A stretch of DNA of 46,968 nt from Actinomycetota bacterium (GTDB taxonomy: Bacteria > Actinomycetota > Acidimicrobiia > Actinomarinales > Actinomarinaceae). The stretch spans positions 1 to 46,968 of the forward strand of contig JAAZZH010000008.1 of assembly GCA_014239265.1 (NCBI GenBank). The letters are read 5' to 3'. Within the stretch, counting starts at the first letter, position 1. Each line of letters opens with the position of its first letter. The notes beneath the pieces are model-generated. The model was not told the origin of the DNA, searched no databases, and saw only the letters and a program-made list of their open reading frames with translations. The position numbers and the translations under genes were made by a program. Below, one piece after another: positions 30,785-39,990 of the stretch.

Positions 30785-31437
30785 ATACTCTTCCACTTTT
30801 TATATATGGAATTAATTTCATACTTAAGTTGTTCTGTATTAGTAATTAAATAATTCAATGTTGAAGATACATCATAATCTACTAACTCTTTTCTACTTAC
30901 GTCACTGTTATACCAGTCTTGAAAAAGGGTCTCTGTAACCTCTGGATGGAATTGTATGGCGATAGAGTTCCTAATTGTAAAGATTTGAGGATATTTTGTA
31001 GAAGCAATAAGCTCTGCTGATGGAGGAAGAGTGAATGTATCCCTATGCCATAAAAAGACTTTAGAATTTTTTAATCCTGAGAAAATTTCAGAATCTTTGT
31101 GAAAATTTAACTGTTTAAAGCCAAACTCAATCTCTTCAGAAAGAAAAGCCGTGCCCCCCATTGCATCAGCAATGAGTTGTGCGCCTAGGCAAATACCAAA
31201 AACTTTAGTTCCATTATTAATAACTTTATTGAGCCATTCCTTTTCTTCTCGCAAGTATGGATAGGTTTCTATCTCATATGCACCCATGTGTCCACCTAAT
31301 ATAATATATTCATGCTGTTCTGAAAGGGATCCCCAATTAACATCCCATGCATACTTTTCTTCTATGTCAATATTTGATAATGATCCGAGAGTTACTTTCG
31401 GATCATTTATGATTGCAATTGTTTTTGTAGTTTCCAT
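30781..31437 (-). CDS. Type-1 glutamine amidotransferase domain protein
   Basis: A 218-aa class I glutamine amidotransferase domain alone. The catalytic triad is visible as C83 (FGICLGAQLIA), H164 and E166 (IQFHPEVTE). Partner synthetase genes are absent, so it belongs to the stand-alone GATase group (GMP-synthase-like or gamma-glutamyl hydrolase type) and its substrate is unknown. Its ATG lies just 5 nt from the 3' end of tRNA-Leu, without a ribosome binding site, so translation may depend on tRNA processing that exposes the start. Confidence 0.9.
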   Translation of the reverse strand: METTKTIAIINDPKVTLGSLSNIDIEEKYAWDVNWGSLSEQHEYIILGGHMGAYEIETYPYLREEKEWLNKVINNGTKVFGICLGAQLIADAMGGTAFLSEEIEFGFKQLNFHKDSEIFSGLKNSKVFLWHRDTFTLPPSAELIASTKYPQIFTIRNSIAIQFHPEVTETLFQDWYNSDVSRKELVDYDVSSTLNYLITNTEQLKYEINSIYKKWKSI

Positions 31438-31442
31438 ACTTG

Positions 31443-31526
31443 TGCGCGGAAGAGGACTCGAACCTCCACGGGTTTTACCCCACAGGATCCTTAATCCTGC
31501 GCGTCTACCAGTTCCGCCACCCGCGC
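31443..31526 (-). tRNA. tRNA-Leu, anticodon AAG
   Basis: An 84-nt tRNA with class II features: acceptor GCGCGGG paired to TCCGCGC with a G-U at the last pair, GGCGGAACTGGTAGACGC D-arm, long variable arm GGGG-TAAAA-CCC, TTCGAGT T-loop and A73. The anticodon stem CAGGA/TCCTG encloses the loop TTAAGGA, which puts AAG at 34-36 (window 31490-31492); the equivalent E. coli tRNA-Leu has GAG. No CCA is encoded. It sits 4 nt after the secG stop, a linkage also known in E. coli (secG-leuU), and 5 nt before the GATase gene. Confidence 0.92.
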
Positions 31527-31530
31527 TAAA

Positions 31531-31767
31531 TCAGTCAAGAAACCAAAAAAGTAACAACGTTGTTACAGAAAATAAAAGAGCAACAGCTGCGGTGATTCTA
31601 CTCAAATTTCTTTCAGCTAATGTTTGCCCAATATTTCCAGATGCGCCTGGTCCACCCAACATATCCGATAAGCCACCACCTTTTCCACTATTTAATAGTA
31701 CAAGTCCAATAAGTGCTATCGAAATAACTATATGTACTGCAACTAAACTCGCTGTTAATGTATCCAT
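31531..31767 (-). CDS. secG: Preprotein translocase subunit SecG
   Basis: SecG is the small two-helix auxiliary subunit of the SecYEG translocon. The 78-aa product has a first helix (LVAVHIVISIALIGLVLL), the typical glycine-rich cytosolic loop (SGKGGGLSDMLGGPGASG), and a second helix (ITAAVALLFSVTTLLLFW). It lies 5 nt downstream of gpmA and 4 nt upstream of tRNA-Leu, at the end of the pgk-tpiA-gpmA cluster, as usual in actinobacteria apart from gpmA. Confidence 0.95.
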   Translation of the reverse strand: MDTLTASLVAVHIVISIALIGLVLLNSGKGGGLSDMLGGPGASGNIGQTLAERNLSRITAAVALLFSVTTLLLFWFLD

Positions 31768-31772
31768 AAAAA

Positions 31773-32516
31773 TTACTCTTTCAATCTAGATTGTTGTTTA
31801 ACTTCTTCTTCTAGTTCTCGTATCTTTTTTTCATTTCCAAGATACCCAATTCTAGTTATTTTATCATCATTAATGTTAAATGCGAGAGGAATTCCAGTCG
31901 GAATATTTATATCCACAATATCATTGTCAGAAATTTTTTCTAGAATTTTAAGTATTGCTCTAATGCTATTTCCATGAGCAACAACTAATACATTTCCTTT
32001 TTTTGTTTCTGATTTAATTAAATTTAGAGTTTCTTTAACTCTTGCGACCACATCTTCTAATGACTCCCCTAAAGGTAACTTATCATTGATTTCACTATAA
32101 ATCGAATCATTGTTTGGGTTATATTTTGAATCTTCTTCAACTAAAGGTGGTTTTATTTTGTAACCTCTTCTCCATTGTTGAACTTGATTTTCCCCATACT
32201 TATTTGCTGTTTCAATCTTATCAAGTCCCTGAAGAGCTCCATAATGTCTTTCGTTAAGCTGCCATAAATTCTTTATCGGAAATTCAATTGATTCATCAAT
32301 AGATAATTCAGATAAAATATGATTTGCTGTATCTTTAGACCGAGTTAAATATGAGGTGTAGCAAATATTTGGAGCAAAACCAGCGTTTAACAATAATTTA
32401 CCTGCTTCGACTGCTTCATTTGTCCCTTTTTTAGAAAGCCCTACATCTACCCAGCCAGTAAATTTATTTTCTTTATTCCATTCACTTTGACCATGACGAA
32501 CAAATATTAAGTTCAT
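31773..32516 (-). CDS. gpmA: 2,3-bisphosphoglycerate-dependent phosphoglycerate mutase
   Basis: GpmA interconverts 3- and 2-phosphoglycerate. The phosphohistidine motif FVRHGQSEWN (H8), the ERHYGALQGLDK stretch, the second catalytic histidine in VVAHGNSIRA, and the TGIPLAFN region are present. 247 aa is normal for the cofactor-dependent type. It is between tpiA and secG, which is an unusual insertion compared with the common tpiA-secG adjacency in actinobacteria. It overlaps tpiA by 4 bp. Confidence 0.97.
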   Translation of the reverse strand: MNLIFVRHGQSEWNKENKFTGWVDVGLSKKGTNEAVEAGKLLLNAGFAPNICYTSYLTRSKDTANHILSELSIDESIEFPIKNLWQLNERHYGALQGLDKIETANKYGENQVQQWRRGYKIKPPLVEEDSKYNPNNDSIYSEINDKLPLGESLEDVVARVKETLNLIKSETKKGNVLVVAHGNSIRAILKILEKISDNDIVDINIPTGIPLAFNINDDKITRIGYLGNEKKIRELEEEVKQQSRLKE

Positions 32517-33277
32517 AATTTAACTGACTTAATAATTTGTACAAATTTATCTACATCTAAGGAAGCACCCCCAACGAGCGCTCCATCAATAATTTTAGTA
32601 TTAAGTAACTCCGATGCATTTGTGGGTGAAACGCTTCCACCATATATGAATCTTATTTTTTCTTCATCATAGAAAGGCTTTGTAGAAATCTCCTGCTTTA
32701 CAGAGGAGATAACTTCTATTGCATTTTCAACTGAAGCAACTTTACCGGTACCTATTGCCCAAATTGGTTCATAAGCAAAGATAATTTCTTCGACTTTGTC
32801 TTTTCGAAGACCTTTAACAGCAATATTGACTTGATTTAGAATATAAGATAAATATTCATTAGTGTCTCTCTGTTCTTCAGACTCGCCGAAACAAACTATC
32901 GGTATAATGTTGTTATTCACTGCATTATGAACTTTTAGGTTAATTGTTTCATCTGTTTCATTGAAAACTGTTCTTCTCTCTGAGTGTCCAATAATTGAGT
33001 GTGTAATATTTAATTTACTCAATTGAAGAGCAGATACCTCACCAGTGTAAGCCCCTTCTATGAAAGCTGAAACATCCTGAGATGAAATTTTAATTTTTAA
33101 ATTGTCAGCATCAATAATTGTTTGAAGTGATCTTAAAGATGTGTATGAAGGAGCTATAACAATATCGATATTGTCTTCTATATTAACTTCAAGAGAATAA
33201 TTGAGTTTTTGTAAAAGCTGTATGGCTTCTAAATGCTCTAAATTAAGTTTCCAATTCCCAATAATAATCTTTTTCAT
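32513..33277 (-). CDS. tpiA: Triosephosphate isomerase
   Basis: TpiA interconverts dihydroxyacetone phosphate and glyceraldehyde 3-phosphate. Catalytic residues are K10 (GNWKLN), H98 (IGHSERR) and E170 (AYEPIWAIGTG); the C-terminal YGGSVSPTN and VGGASLD phosphate-binding loops follow. 254 aa is normal. It is 4 nt after pgk and overlaps gpmA by 4 bp. Confidence 0.98.
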   Translation of the reverse strand: MKKIIIGNWKLNLEHLEAIQLLQKLNYSLEVNIEDNIDIVIAPSYTSLRSLQTIIDADNLKIKISSQDVSAFIEGAYTGEVSALQLSKLNITHSIIGHSERRTVFNETDETINLKVHNAVNNNIIPIVCFGESEEQRDTNEYLSYILNQVNIAVKGLRKDKVEEIIFAYEPIWAIGTGKVASVENAIEVISSVKQEISTKPFYDEEKIRFIYGGSVSPTNASELLNTKIIDGALVGGASLDVDKFVQIIKSVKL

Positions 33278-33281
33278 ATTT

Positions 33282-34436
33282 TCAAAGTATAAGGGGTTTG
33301 TAGATATTTACACCAGGCAATTCGTTGCCTTGTAAATATTTAAGCGAAGCTCCACCTCCTGTTGAAATATGATTAAATTTTGAAAGCTCGGAAAAAATTC
33401 TTATCGCACTCACGGAATCTCCCCCACCAACAACAGTGTAAGCATCTAAATTAGAAACGATGTCAGTTATCGATTGTGTACCTTTTTTAAAATTATCAAT
33501 TTCAAAAATACCCATTGGACCATTCCAAAATACGGTATTAGAAGTAACTAATACTGATGCAAATTCTTTTATCGTTCTTTCTGATATGTCAACACCTATG
33601 TCATCATCTGAAAATTCAGAAATATCTTTATCAACCCTTATGCCTGATTCTATAGATTTAGTTACTCCAAAATCTGATGGTAAATATATCTTTTTACCAT
33701 TATCTGAATCAAGCAATTCTTTAGCTTTTTGTAAATAATCCTCTTCATACAGTGATTTTCCAATATTGTTACCTAGTGCTTTTAGGAATGTGAAACACAT
33801 GCCGCCACCAATTAGAAGATTGTCAACACTCGGCAATAGTTTGTTTATTAACTGTAATTTATCAGATATCTTTGCTCCACCAAGAATTACTGAGAAAGGC
33901 TTTTTAGGTGAATTTGTGAGTAGCTCTAGGTTCTTAACTTCATTTGTCATTAATTTTCCTTGGTATGCTTCTATAAAATTTCCAAAAGAAACAATAGATG
34001 CATGATTTCTATGTGCTGCCCCAAAAGCATCTAAAATAAAGGAGTCAAAATTTTCTGTTACTTTTTTGGCGAAATCAAAATTATTTTCTGTTTCTTCATT
34101 GTGAAATCTTAGATTCTCAAGAAGAAAAACTTTCCCAGGATTTTCATCAATGTGATTCTTGACCTCTGGGCCATGAAGAGAATTAATAAACAGGACTTCC
34201 TCGTTCAACAATAATGACATTTCCTCTGCCACAGGTTTAAGTGAATAGTCAAGATTTATTCCATCTGGCCTTCCAAGGTGACTGAGAAATGTTACTGATT
34301 TTGAAATTTTACGAAGATCTACTAAATACTCAATAGCCTTAATTATTCTAAAATTATCTTTAACAACCTTTCCATGCATAGGGACATTTAGATCAGCTCG
34401 TATGAGTGTGTTACCAAGTTGTGATCCAGAAGACAA
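33282..34436 (-). CDS. pgk: Phosphoglycerate kinase
   Basis: Pgk transfers phosphate from 1,3-bisphosphoglycerate to ADP. Motifs: RADLNVPM near the N-terminus, SHLGRPDG, LLENLRFHNEE, GGAKISDKL, WNGPMGIFE and the C-terminal GGGDSVSAI...STGGGASL. 384 aa is slightly short. It starts with TTG only 2 nt after the rapZ stop. In related genomes gap (glyceraldehyde-3-phosphate dehydrogenase) stands before pgk, but here rapZ does. Confidence 0.97.
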   Translation of the reverse strand: MSSGSQLGNTLIRADLNVPMHGKVVKDNFRIIKAIEYLVDLRKISKSVTFLSHLGRPDGINLDYSLKPVAEEMSLLLNEEVLFINSLHGPEVKNHIDENPGKVFLLENLRFHNEETENNFDFAKKVTENFDSFILDAFGAAHRNHASIVSFGNFIEAYQGKLMTNEVKNLELLTNSPKKPFSVILGGAKISDKLQLINKLLPSVDNLLIGGGMCFTFLKALGNNIGKSLYEEDYLQKAKELLDSDNGKKIYLPSDFGVTKSIESGIRVDKDISEFSDDDIGVDISERTIKEFASVLVTSNTVFWNGPMGIFEIDNFKKGTQSITDIVSNLDAYTVVGGGDSVSAIRIFSELSKFNHISTGGGASLKYLQGNELPGVNIYKPLIL

Positions 34437-34438
34437 TA

Positions 34439-35302
34439 CTATTCTTTCATATCTCGGTGGAGAATTACTGCATCTTTACCTTCGTTAATCAACCAACCAC
34501 CAACCTCTTCTGTCATCACAACACTTCGATGCTTTCCACCAGTACAACCTATCGCTATACCTACGTAAGATTTTCCCTCAGATGTGAATCTAGGTAATAA
34601 AAAGTCAATTAAGTCTTTTGTCTTCTCAAGAAAGATTTCTGCATCTTCGAATGATAGAACATAATTTCTCACCATTGGAGATTGTCCCGTAGAGGAACGT
34701 AATTCCTCTCTCCAGTGAGGGTTTGGTAAAAACCTTACATCTAATACAATGTCTGCATCTCTGGGTGCACCATTTTTAAAACCAAATGATGTAACGGATA
34801 TCTTTAAATCTTGATTGGTTGCTTCACCCTGGAATCCCTCAATAATTCTTTTTCTTAGCTCATGTACGTTCATATCTGTTGTATCTATAACTAAGTCTGC
34901 AAGTTCTTTTATCGGCTTTAATTGATCTCTTTCATTTTTTACTGATTGAGATAGTGAATCCAGACCCATTGGATGAGGTCTTCTATTCTCCTCATACCGC
35001 TCTATAAGGGTTTCATTATTTGCATCTAAAAATATTACTCTTGTTAATACACCTGATTGACTTAACCTTTCAAGACTTTTGTTAAGTGCTTCTTGTGCTG
35101 TCCCATCTCTAGCATCAATTGTTAGGACAAGTTGTTTATTTGATTCAGCAACATCATTAGATTCAACAACAGACTCAACCAACTCAGGTGGTAAGTTTTC
35201 AATGACGTAATACCCAAGGTCTTCGAAAACATTAGAGCTTGCAGAGCGACCAGCACCAGACATGCCTACCAGTAACAAAACTTCGGGTCTTTTAGAAACC
35301 AT
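34439..35302 (-). CDS. rapZ: RNase adapter / nucleotide-binding protein RapZ (YvcJ)
   Basis: This RapZ/YvcJ-family P-loop protein has VGMSGAGRS (13-20, with Arg in place of the Walker lysine, as is common in actinobacteria), a second nucleotide-binding DTTDM motif near the middle, and the C-terminal domain with SFGFKNGAPRDADIVLDVRFLPNP and the GCTGGKHRSV motif. 287 aa is normal. A clear AAAGG lies 5 nt before the ATG, and a TACAAT in the 68-bp gap after uvrC could be a promoter. In related bacteria yvcK and whiA follow; here pgk does. Confidence 0.95.
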   Translation of the reverse strand: MVSKRPEVLLLVGMSGAGRSASSNVFEDLGYYVIENLPPELVESVVESNDVAESNKQLVLTIDARDGTAQEALNKSLERLSQSGVLTRVIFLDANNETLIERYEENRRPHPMGLDSLSQSVKNERDQLKPIKELADLVIDTTDMNVHELRKRIIEGFQGEATNQDLKISVTSFGFKNGAPRDADIVLDVRFLPNPHWREELRSSTGQSPMVRNYVLSFEDAEIFLEKTKDLIDFLLPRFTSEGKSYVGIAIGCTGGKHRSVVMTEEVGGWLINEGKDAVILHRDMKE

Positions 35303-35370
35303 TTTTACCTTTCATAGATATTGTAGTTGCCATGTAATGAGATGGAAGCCATTTTTAATAGGGTGAATCT

Positions 35371-37179
35371 CTATAAGCCGTTGAAGTGTGTAAAGATTTT
35401 TCTTGCTATGCTAGGGCTTACTATCTCTTCTAAGTCTTGATAGGTAGCCTTAGAAAGTTTTTCAATAGTTTTAAATTTATCTAATACTTTTTTTGAAGAG
35501 ATGGATCCCACCCCTTCAATGGTTAGGAGTGTTTGTTTATCAAAGTTCTTTATTCTTAATCTTCGGTTTTCATTAATTGCAAACCTATGTGCTTCGTCTC
35601 TAATATTTTGCAATGTAAAAAGGGCTTCAGAGTTTTTATTTAACATAATCGACTCTTTTTTAAAAGGTTTAAAAATTTCCTCTTCTCTTTTTGCTAGACC
35701 AACAATATCAATATCCAGCTGGAGATGATCTATTACCCCTTTAGCAGATGATAATTGCCCCTTTCCCCCATCAATTAATATTAAATCTGGCTTTCTCCTG
35801 AAGCTAGGGTCATTTTCTGTATTCTTTGTTAACCTTTTGAGTCTTCTAAAAAGAACTTCCTCCATTGATTTAAAATCATCCTGTCCTTGAAATGATTTGA
35901 TGTGGAATTTTCTATACATTGATGGTTTTGATAAACCGTCCTCCATTACAACCATTGAACCGACTCTGTAATCAGGTCCTAAATTTGAAATATCGTATGC
36001 TTCTATTCGGTAAGGAATGTTGTTCAAACCTAATTTATTTTTTAACTGCTCTAAAGATCTTGATCTAAATTCTAAATCTGTCCTTCTTCTGAAATTAACG
36101 ACTCTTCGTAGCTCTTTTGCGTCAATAATTGCAGTGTCTAAGAGTTCTTTTTTCCACCCTTGCTTGGGAGTTTTTAGTACAATTCTGCGACCCCATTTGT
36201 GTGTCAGTTGTTCTTGAATGAGATCTATATACGGAAAACTGTGGCTAACAAGGATTTCTTCAGACGGTTGATTTTCAGAAAATATGGATAAGATAATCTG
36301 AGGTAAGTATTCGTCATGTTTTTTTGTATCTATAGGTTCAAATGTTTTCTTCACCTCTCCAATAATTCTTCCATTTCGTATCAGCAGACAAGATATAACT
36401 ACATCCAAATTACTTACATCTATACCTATTACATCAACAGATTTAGTATTTGAAACCATTAATGTTTGAGTTGAACGTGCATTTTCTAGATGCTCTATCA
36501 ACTTTTTAGCTTCATTAGCTTTTTCATATTCCTGATTAGAAGAATATTTTTTCATATCTGATATTTTATTGTTCACGTATACATCTGATTTCCCAGAATA
36601 AAAATTTTCAATGTTATTTAACATTTCTTTATATTCATTAGGTGGAACTGCGTCTATACATGGTCCAGCACATTTTTTTATATCATAAAGCAAACATGGT
36701 TTATTAAGTTTTTGATGTCTTTCAAAAACATTTTTAGTACAAGTTCTTACAGGGAATATGTTAATTAAATGATCTAAAGATCTTCTTGCAGCGCCAATAA
36801 ATGGGAATGGCCCAAAGTTAATATTATTTGTATGAATTTTTCTTGATACATATGCTCGTGGCCATTCTTCATTTGTGAGCGTTACATATGGATAAGATTT
36901 ATCATCTTTTAGGCGAACATTATATTTTGGCTTGTATTGCTGAATGAAAGAATACTCAGCCAGTAGCGCATCTGCTTCATTTTTTGAAGTAACGAAGCTT
37001 ATTTGTGTTGCCTCTGAAGTTAATCTTTTTATCTTCCAAGTCGAATTCTCACGAAAGTAGGAGGGAACTCTTTTACGAAGATTTTTAGCTTTTCCTACAT
37101 AAAGTGGATCATTGTATTTATCTTTAAATATATATATTCCAGGATTTTCTGGAATCTCATTTGTTTTTATTTTATCCAT
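35371..37179 (-). CDS. uvrC: Excinuclease ABC subunit C
   Basis: UvrC makes the two incisions of nucleotide excision repair. The N-terminal GIY-YIG nuclease (NPGIYIFKDKYNDPLYVGKAKNLRKRV), the UVR domain (residues near 200), the RNase H-like C-terminal nuclease (AYDISNLGPDYRVGSMVVMEDG, DLILIDGGKGQLSSA), and helix-hairpin-helix repeats (IEGVGSISSKKVLDKF) are all present. 602 aa is typical. It follows uvrA with no gap in the operon uvrB-uvrA-uvrC. Confidence 0.98.
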   Translation of the reverse strand: MDKIKTNEIPENPGIYIFKDKYNDPLYVGKAKNLRKRVPSYFRENSTWKIKRLTSEATQISFVTSKNEADALLAEYSFIQQYKPKYNVRLKDDKSYPYVTLTNEEWPRAYVSRKIHTNNINFGPFPFIGAARRSLDHLINIFPVRTCTKNVFERHQKLNKPCLLYDIKKCAGPCIDAVPPNEYKEMLNNIENFYSGKSDVYVNNKISDMKKYSSNQEYEKANEAKKLIEHLENARSTQTLMVSNTKSVDVIGIDVSNLDVVISCLLIRNGRIIGEVKKTFEPIDTKKHDEYLPQIILSIFSENQPSEEILVSHSFPYIDLIQEQLTHKWGRRIVLKTPKQGWKKELLDTAIIDAKELRRVVNFRRRTDLEFRSRSLEQLKNKLGLNNIPYRIEAYDISNLGPDYRVGSMVVMEDGLSKPSMYRKFHIKSFQGQDDFKSMEEVLFRRLKRLTKNTENDPSFRRKPDLILIDGGKGQLSSAKGVIDHLQLDIDIVGLAKREEEIFKPFKKESIMLNKNSEALFTLQNIRDEAHRFAINENRRLRIKNFDKQTLLTIEGVGSISSKKVLDKFKTIEKLSKATYQDLEEIVSPSIARKIFTHFNGL

Positions 37180-39990
37180 TTAAAGCAAAGATTTTAGATA
37201 TTTGCCAGTAAGTGAATTCTTGTCTCTTACGATACTTTCGGGTGTTCCAGTAGCTACAATTTTACCACCATTCTCGCCCCCCTCTGGACCCAGATCAATT
37301 ACCCAATCAGAGTTTTTCACTACATCAAGGTTGTGCTCAATAACTACTACTGTATTTCCCTTATCAACAAGCATGTGCAACACTTCAAGTAATTTTTGGA
37401 CGTCCGCAAAGTGAAGTCCTGTTGTGGGTTCATCTAGGATATACATTGTTTGACCTGTAGAACGTTTGCTTAATTCCTTAGCAAGCTTAACCCTTTGAGC
37501 TTCTCCCCCAGAAAGTGTTGTAGCTGCTTGCCCTAATGTAATATAAGATAGCCCAACATCATCTAATGTTTTGATTATTTTAAAAATTGAGGGCTGGTTT
37601 TCAAATATCTTCAATGAATTTTCAATAGTTGAGTCCAGAATATCGGCAATGCTGTAGCCTTTCCATTTTATACTCAATGTTTCCGGATTGTATCTTGAAC
37701 CATCACAGTCTTCACATTTAACATAAACATCAGGTAGGAAATACATTTCGACTTTAATTGTGCCATCACCCCTGCATACTTCACACCTACCACCAGGCAC
37801 ATTGAACGAGAATCTTCCAGGTTTATATCCCCTGATTTTAGACTCTTCAGTCATGGAATATAACTTACGAATCATATCGAAGACACCAGAATAAGTGGCT
37901 GGGTTTGAGCGAGGTGTTCGTCCAATGGGTGATTGATCTATTTCAATTAACTTATCCAGGTAATTTAATCCTGAGATACTTTTGTGTATACCAGGAGGTA
38001 TCCAATTCTTTCTTGTAAATTCATTTTGAATAGCTTTAGATAAAATTTCGGTTACAAGTGTCGATTTTCCACTTCCAGAGACTCCTGTAACGGAAATAAA
38101 TTTACCAAGAGGAAACTCAACTGTGAGGTTTTTTAAATTATTTTCTTGAGCTCCTCTTAATACAATTTTTGACTTGTTTCCTTGCCTTCTTACTTTTGGG
38201 TATGGAACTTTAACTTTTCCAGAAAGGTATCTACCTGTTATAGATTTCTTAACTTGAGCAACCTCTTCCCATGTTCCAGATGCAACAATATTTCCACCTT
38301 GTTCACCAGCTCCCCAGCCAATATCGATTAGGTGATCTGATTGCTTCATGGTTTCTTCATCATGCTCTACAACCAGTACAGTGTTTCCTAGATTTCTTAG
38401 CCTTATTAGTGTTTCGATTAATTTGTTATTATCCGATTGGTGTAATCCTATGGAAGGCTCGTCTAGGACATACAAGACTCCAGTTAGACCTGAGCCAATT
38501 TGTGTGGCTAATCTAATTCTTTGAGCTTCTCCACCTGAGAGTGTTGCGGCTCCTCGATTTAATTGAAGATAACCCAGACCTACTTCGTTTAAAAAGTTTA
38601 ATCTTTCTTTTATTTCTCTAAGAATAGCTTCAGCTATCTCTTTAGAGTTTCCTGTAAGTTTTAATTTGTCAATTACATCATGAGCCTTCGTTATTGACAG
38701 TTTATTGAACTGTCCTAATGTTAATGATTTTACTTGCACCATTCTCGATCGTTCATTAAGTCTCTCACCTTCGCAACCACCGCATGGAAGTTCACGCATA
38801 AATTGCATATAGTAGTCACGAGCATGGTCTGATGTAGTTTCTTCGTAAAGTCTTTTAAACATTGGGATTATTCCAGGATATGGTCTCTCCCAAGTTCTTG
38901 AATTACCAAATCTATTTGTATATCTAATAGGAGTCTTAATTCCGTCACTTCCATTTAGTAATATATGCTTATCATTCTCGGAAAGATCTTTATAGGAAAT
39001 ATCCATTGGTATCTCAAAAAATTCACAGACACCATAAATCTGTGCTCTAAAGTATTTTCTAGTAGACATATCTGGAAATACATTTTCACCTATGCTTAAT
39101 TCTCCATTTTTAATCAATAGTTTTTCATCAATTTCATAATTTATACCAAGACCATTACACGTATTACAAGCACCAAAAGGTGAGTTGAATGAAAAGTCTC
39201 GTGGCTCAAGTTTTTCATAAGATGTTCCACATTCTAGGCAGCCTAGATTCTGACTATAATTCTGGATATTTTCATTAAATCTTATATCAAGAGTTCCCCC
39301 AGTAAGCTTTAATGCTGTTTCTATAGATTGAGGTAGTCGTCTTCCTGGTGTTTTTTTAATTTTAACTCTATCTACAAGAACAGATATATCATGATTGAAG
39401 TACTTATCAAGTCTTTTTGCCTCATCAAGTCTTGTGAGTTCACCATCTATATAAACTCTTGTAAATCCATCTTTTAATAAATCCTTAAAAAGTGATTCAA
39501 ACTCACCCTTCCTGGATCTGACCACTGGAGCTAGAATCTCTATGTCTACATTTTCGCCAATAGACATGACTTGATTTACAATAAAGTCAACTGACTGTTT
39601 TTCAATTTTAGAACCACATATTGGACAGTAACTTATACCAATTCTCGCCCATAACAAACGAAGATAGTCGTGCACTTCGGTAACTGTACCTACAGTTGAT
39701 CTTGGACTTCTTGAAGATGTCTTTTGGTCAATCGCTATAGCAGGTGATAATCCCTCAATACTTTCAACATCTGGCTTTTCCATTTGTCCTAAAAATTGTC
39801 GAGCATAAGCTGATAAACTTTCAACATACCTACGCTGTCCTTCTGCATATATGGTATCAAAAGCAAGTGATGATTTACCGGATCCTGACAAACCAGTAAT
39901 TACTACAAATTTATTTTTTGGTATATCAAGTGAAATATTTTTTAAATTATGCTCTTTTGCGCCTTTTACTTTTAAATAATCTTGAGACAT
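37180..39990 (-). CDS. uvrA: Excinuclease ABC subunit A
   Basis: UvrA is the damage-sensing ATPase of nucleotide excision repair. Two ABC modules are present: the first with GLSGSGKSSLAFDT and LSGGEAQRIRLATQ; the second with GVSGSGKSTL and a repeated LSGGEAQRVKLAKEL. Zinc-binding cysteine clusters occur in CPICGSK, the CLECG...CNTCNG pair and the CEVC...CEDCDG pair, the last in the large zinc finger. 936 aa is a normal size. It shares one base with the uvrB stop (TAATG). Confidence 0.99.
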   Translation of the reverse strand: MSQDYLKVKGAKEHNLKNISLDIPKNKFVVITGLSGSGKSSLAFDTIYAEGQRRYVESLSAYARQFLGQMEKPDVESIEGLSPAIAIDQKTSSRSPRSTVGTVTEVHDYLRLLWARIGISYCPICGSKIEKQSVDFIVNQVMSIGENVDIEILAPVVRSRKGEFESLFKDLLKDGFTRVYIDGELTRLDEAKRLDKYFNHDISVLVDRVKIKKTPGRRLPQSIETALKLTGGTLDIRFNENIQNYSQNLGCLECGTSYEKLEPRDFSFNSPFGACNTCNGLGINYEIDEKLLIKNGELSIGENVFPDMSTRKYFRAQIYGVCEFFEIPMDISYKDLSENDKHILLNGSDGIKTPIRYTNRFGNSRTWERPYPGIIPMFKRLYEETTSDHARDYYMQFMRELPCGGCEGERLNERSRMVQVKSLTLGQFNKLSITKAHDVIDKLKLTGNSKEIAEAILREIKERLNFLNEVGLGYLQLNRGAATLSGGEAQRIRLATQIGSGLTGVLYVLDEPSIGLHQSDNNKLIETLIRLRNLGNTVLVVEHDEETMKQSDHLIDIGWGAGEQGGNIVASGTWEEVAQVKKSITGRYLSGKVKVPYPKVRRQGNKSKIVLRGAQENNLKNLTVEFPLGKFISVTGVSGSGKSTLVTEILSKAIQNEFTRKNWIPPGIHKSISGLNYLDKLIEIDQSPIGRTPRSNPATYSGVFDMIRKLYSMTEESKIRGYKPGRFSFNVPGGRCEVCRGDGTIKVEMYFLPDVYVKCEDCDGSRYNPETLSIKWKGYSIADILDSTIENSLKIFENQPSIFKIIKTLDDVGLSYITLGQAATTLSGGEAQRVKLAKELSKRSTGQTMYILDEPTTGLHFADVQKLLEVLHMLVDKGNTVVVIEHNLDVVKNSDWVIDLGPEGGENGGKIVATGTPESIVRDKNSLTGKYLKSLL

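Noticed and set aside
31443-31526. Reading the secG-adjacent tRNA as tRNA-Leu(TAA).
   Set aside because: TTAA occurs in the loop, but aligning the 5-bp stem CAGGA/TCCTG and the preceding D-arm to E. coli tRNA-Leu places AAG, not TAA, at positions 34-36.
31286-31789. A 167-codon plus-strand ORF across the GATase 5' end, tRNA-Leu and secG.
   Set aside because: It runs antisense through a tRNA and two well-supported genes and its product is low-complexity; it is a shadow frame.
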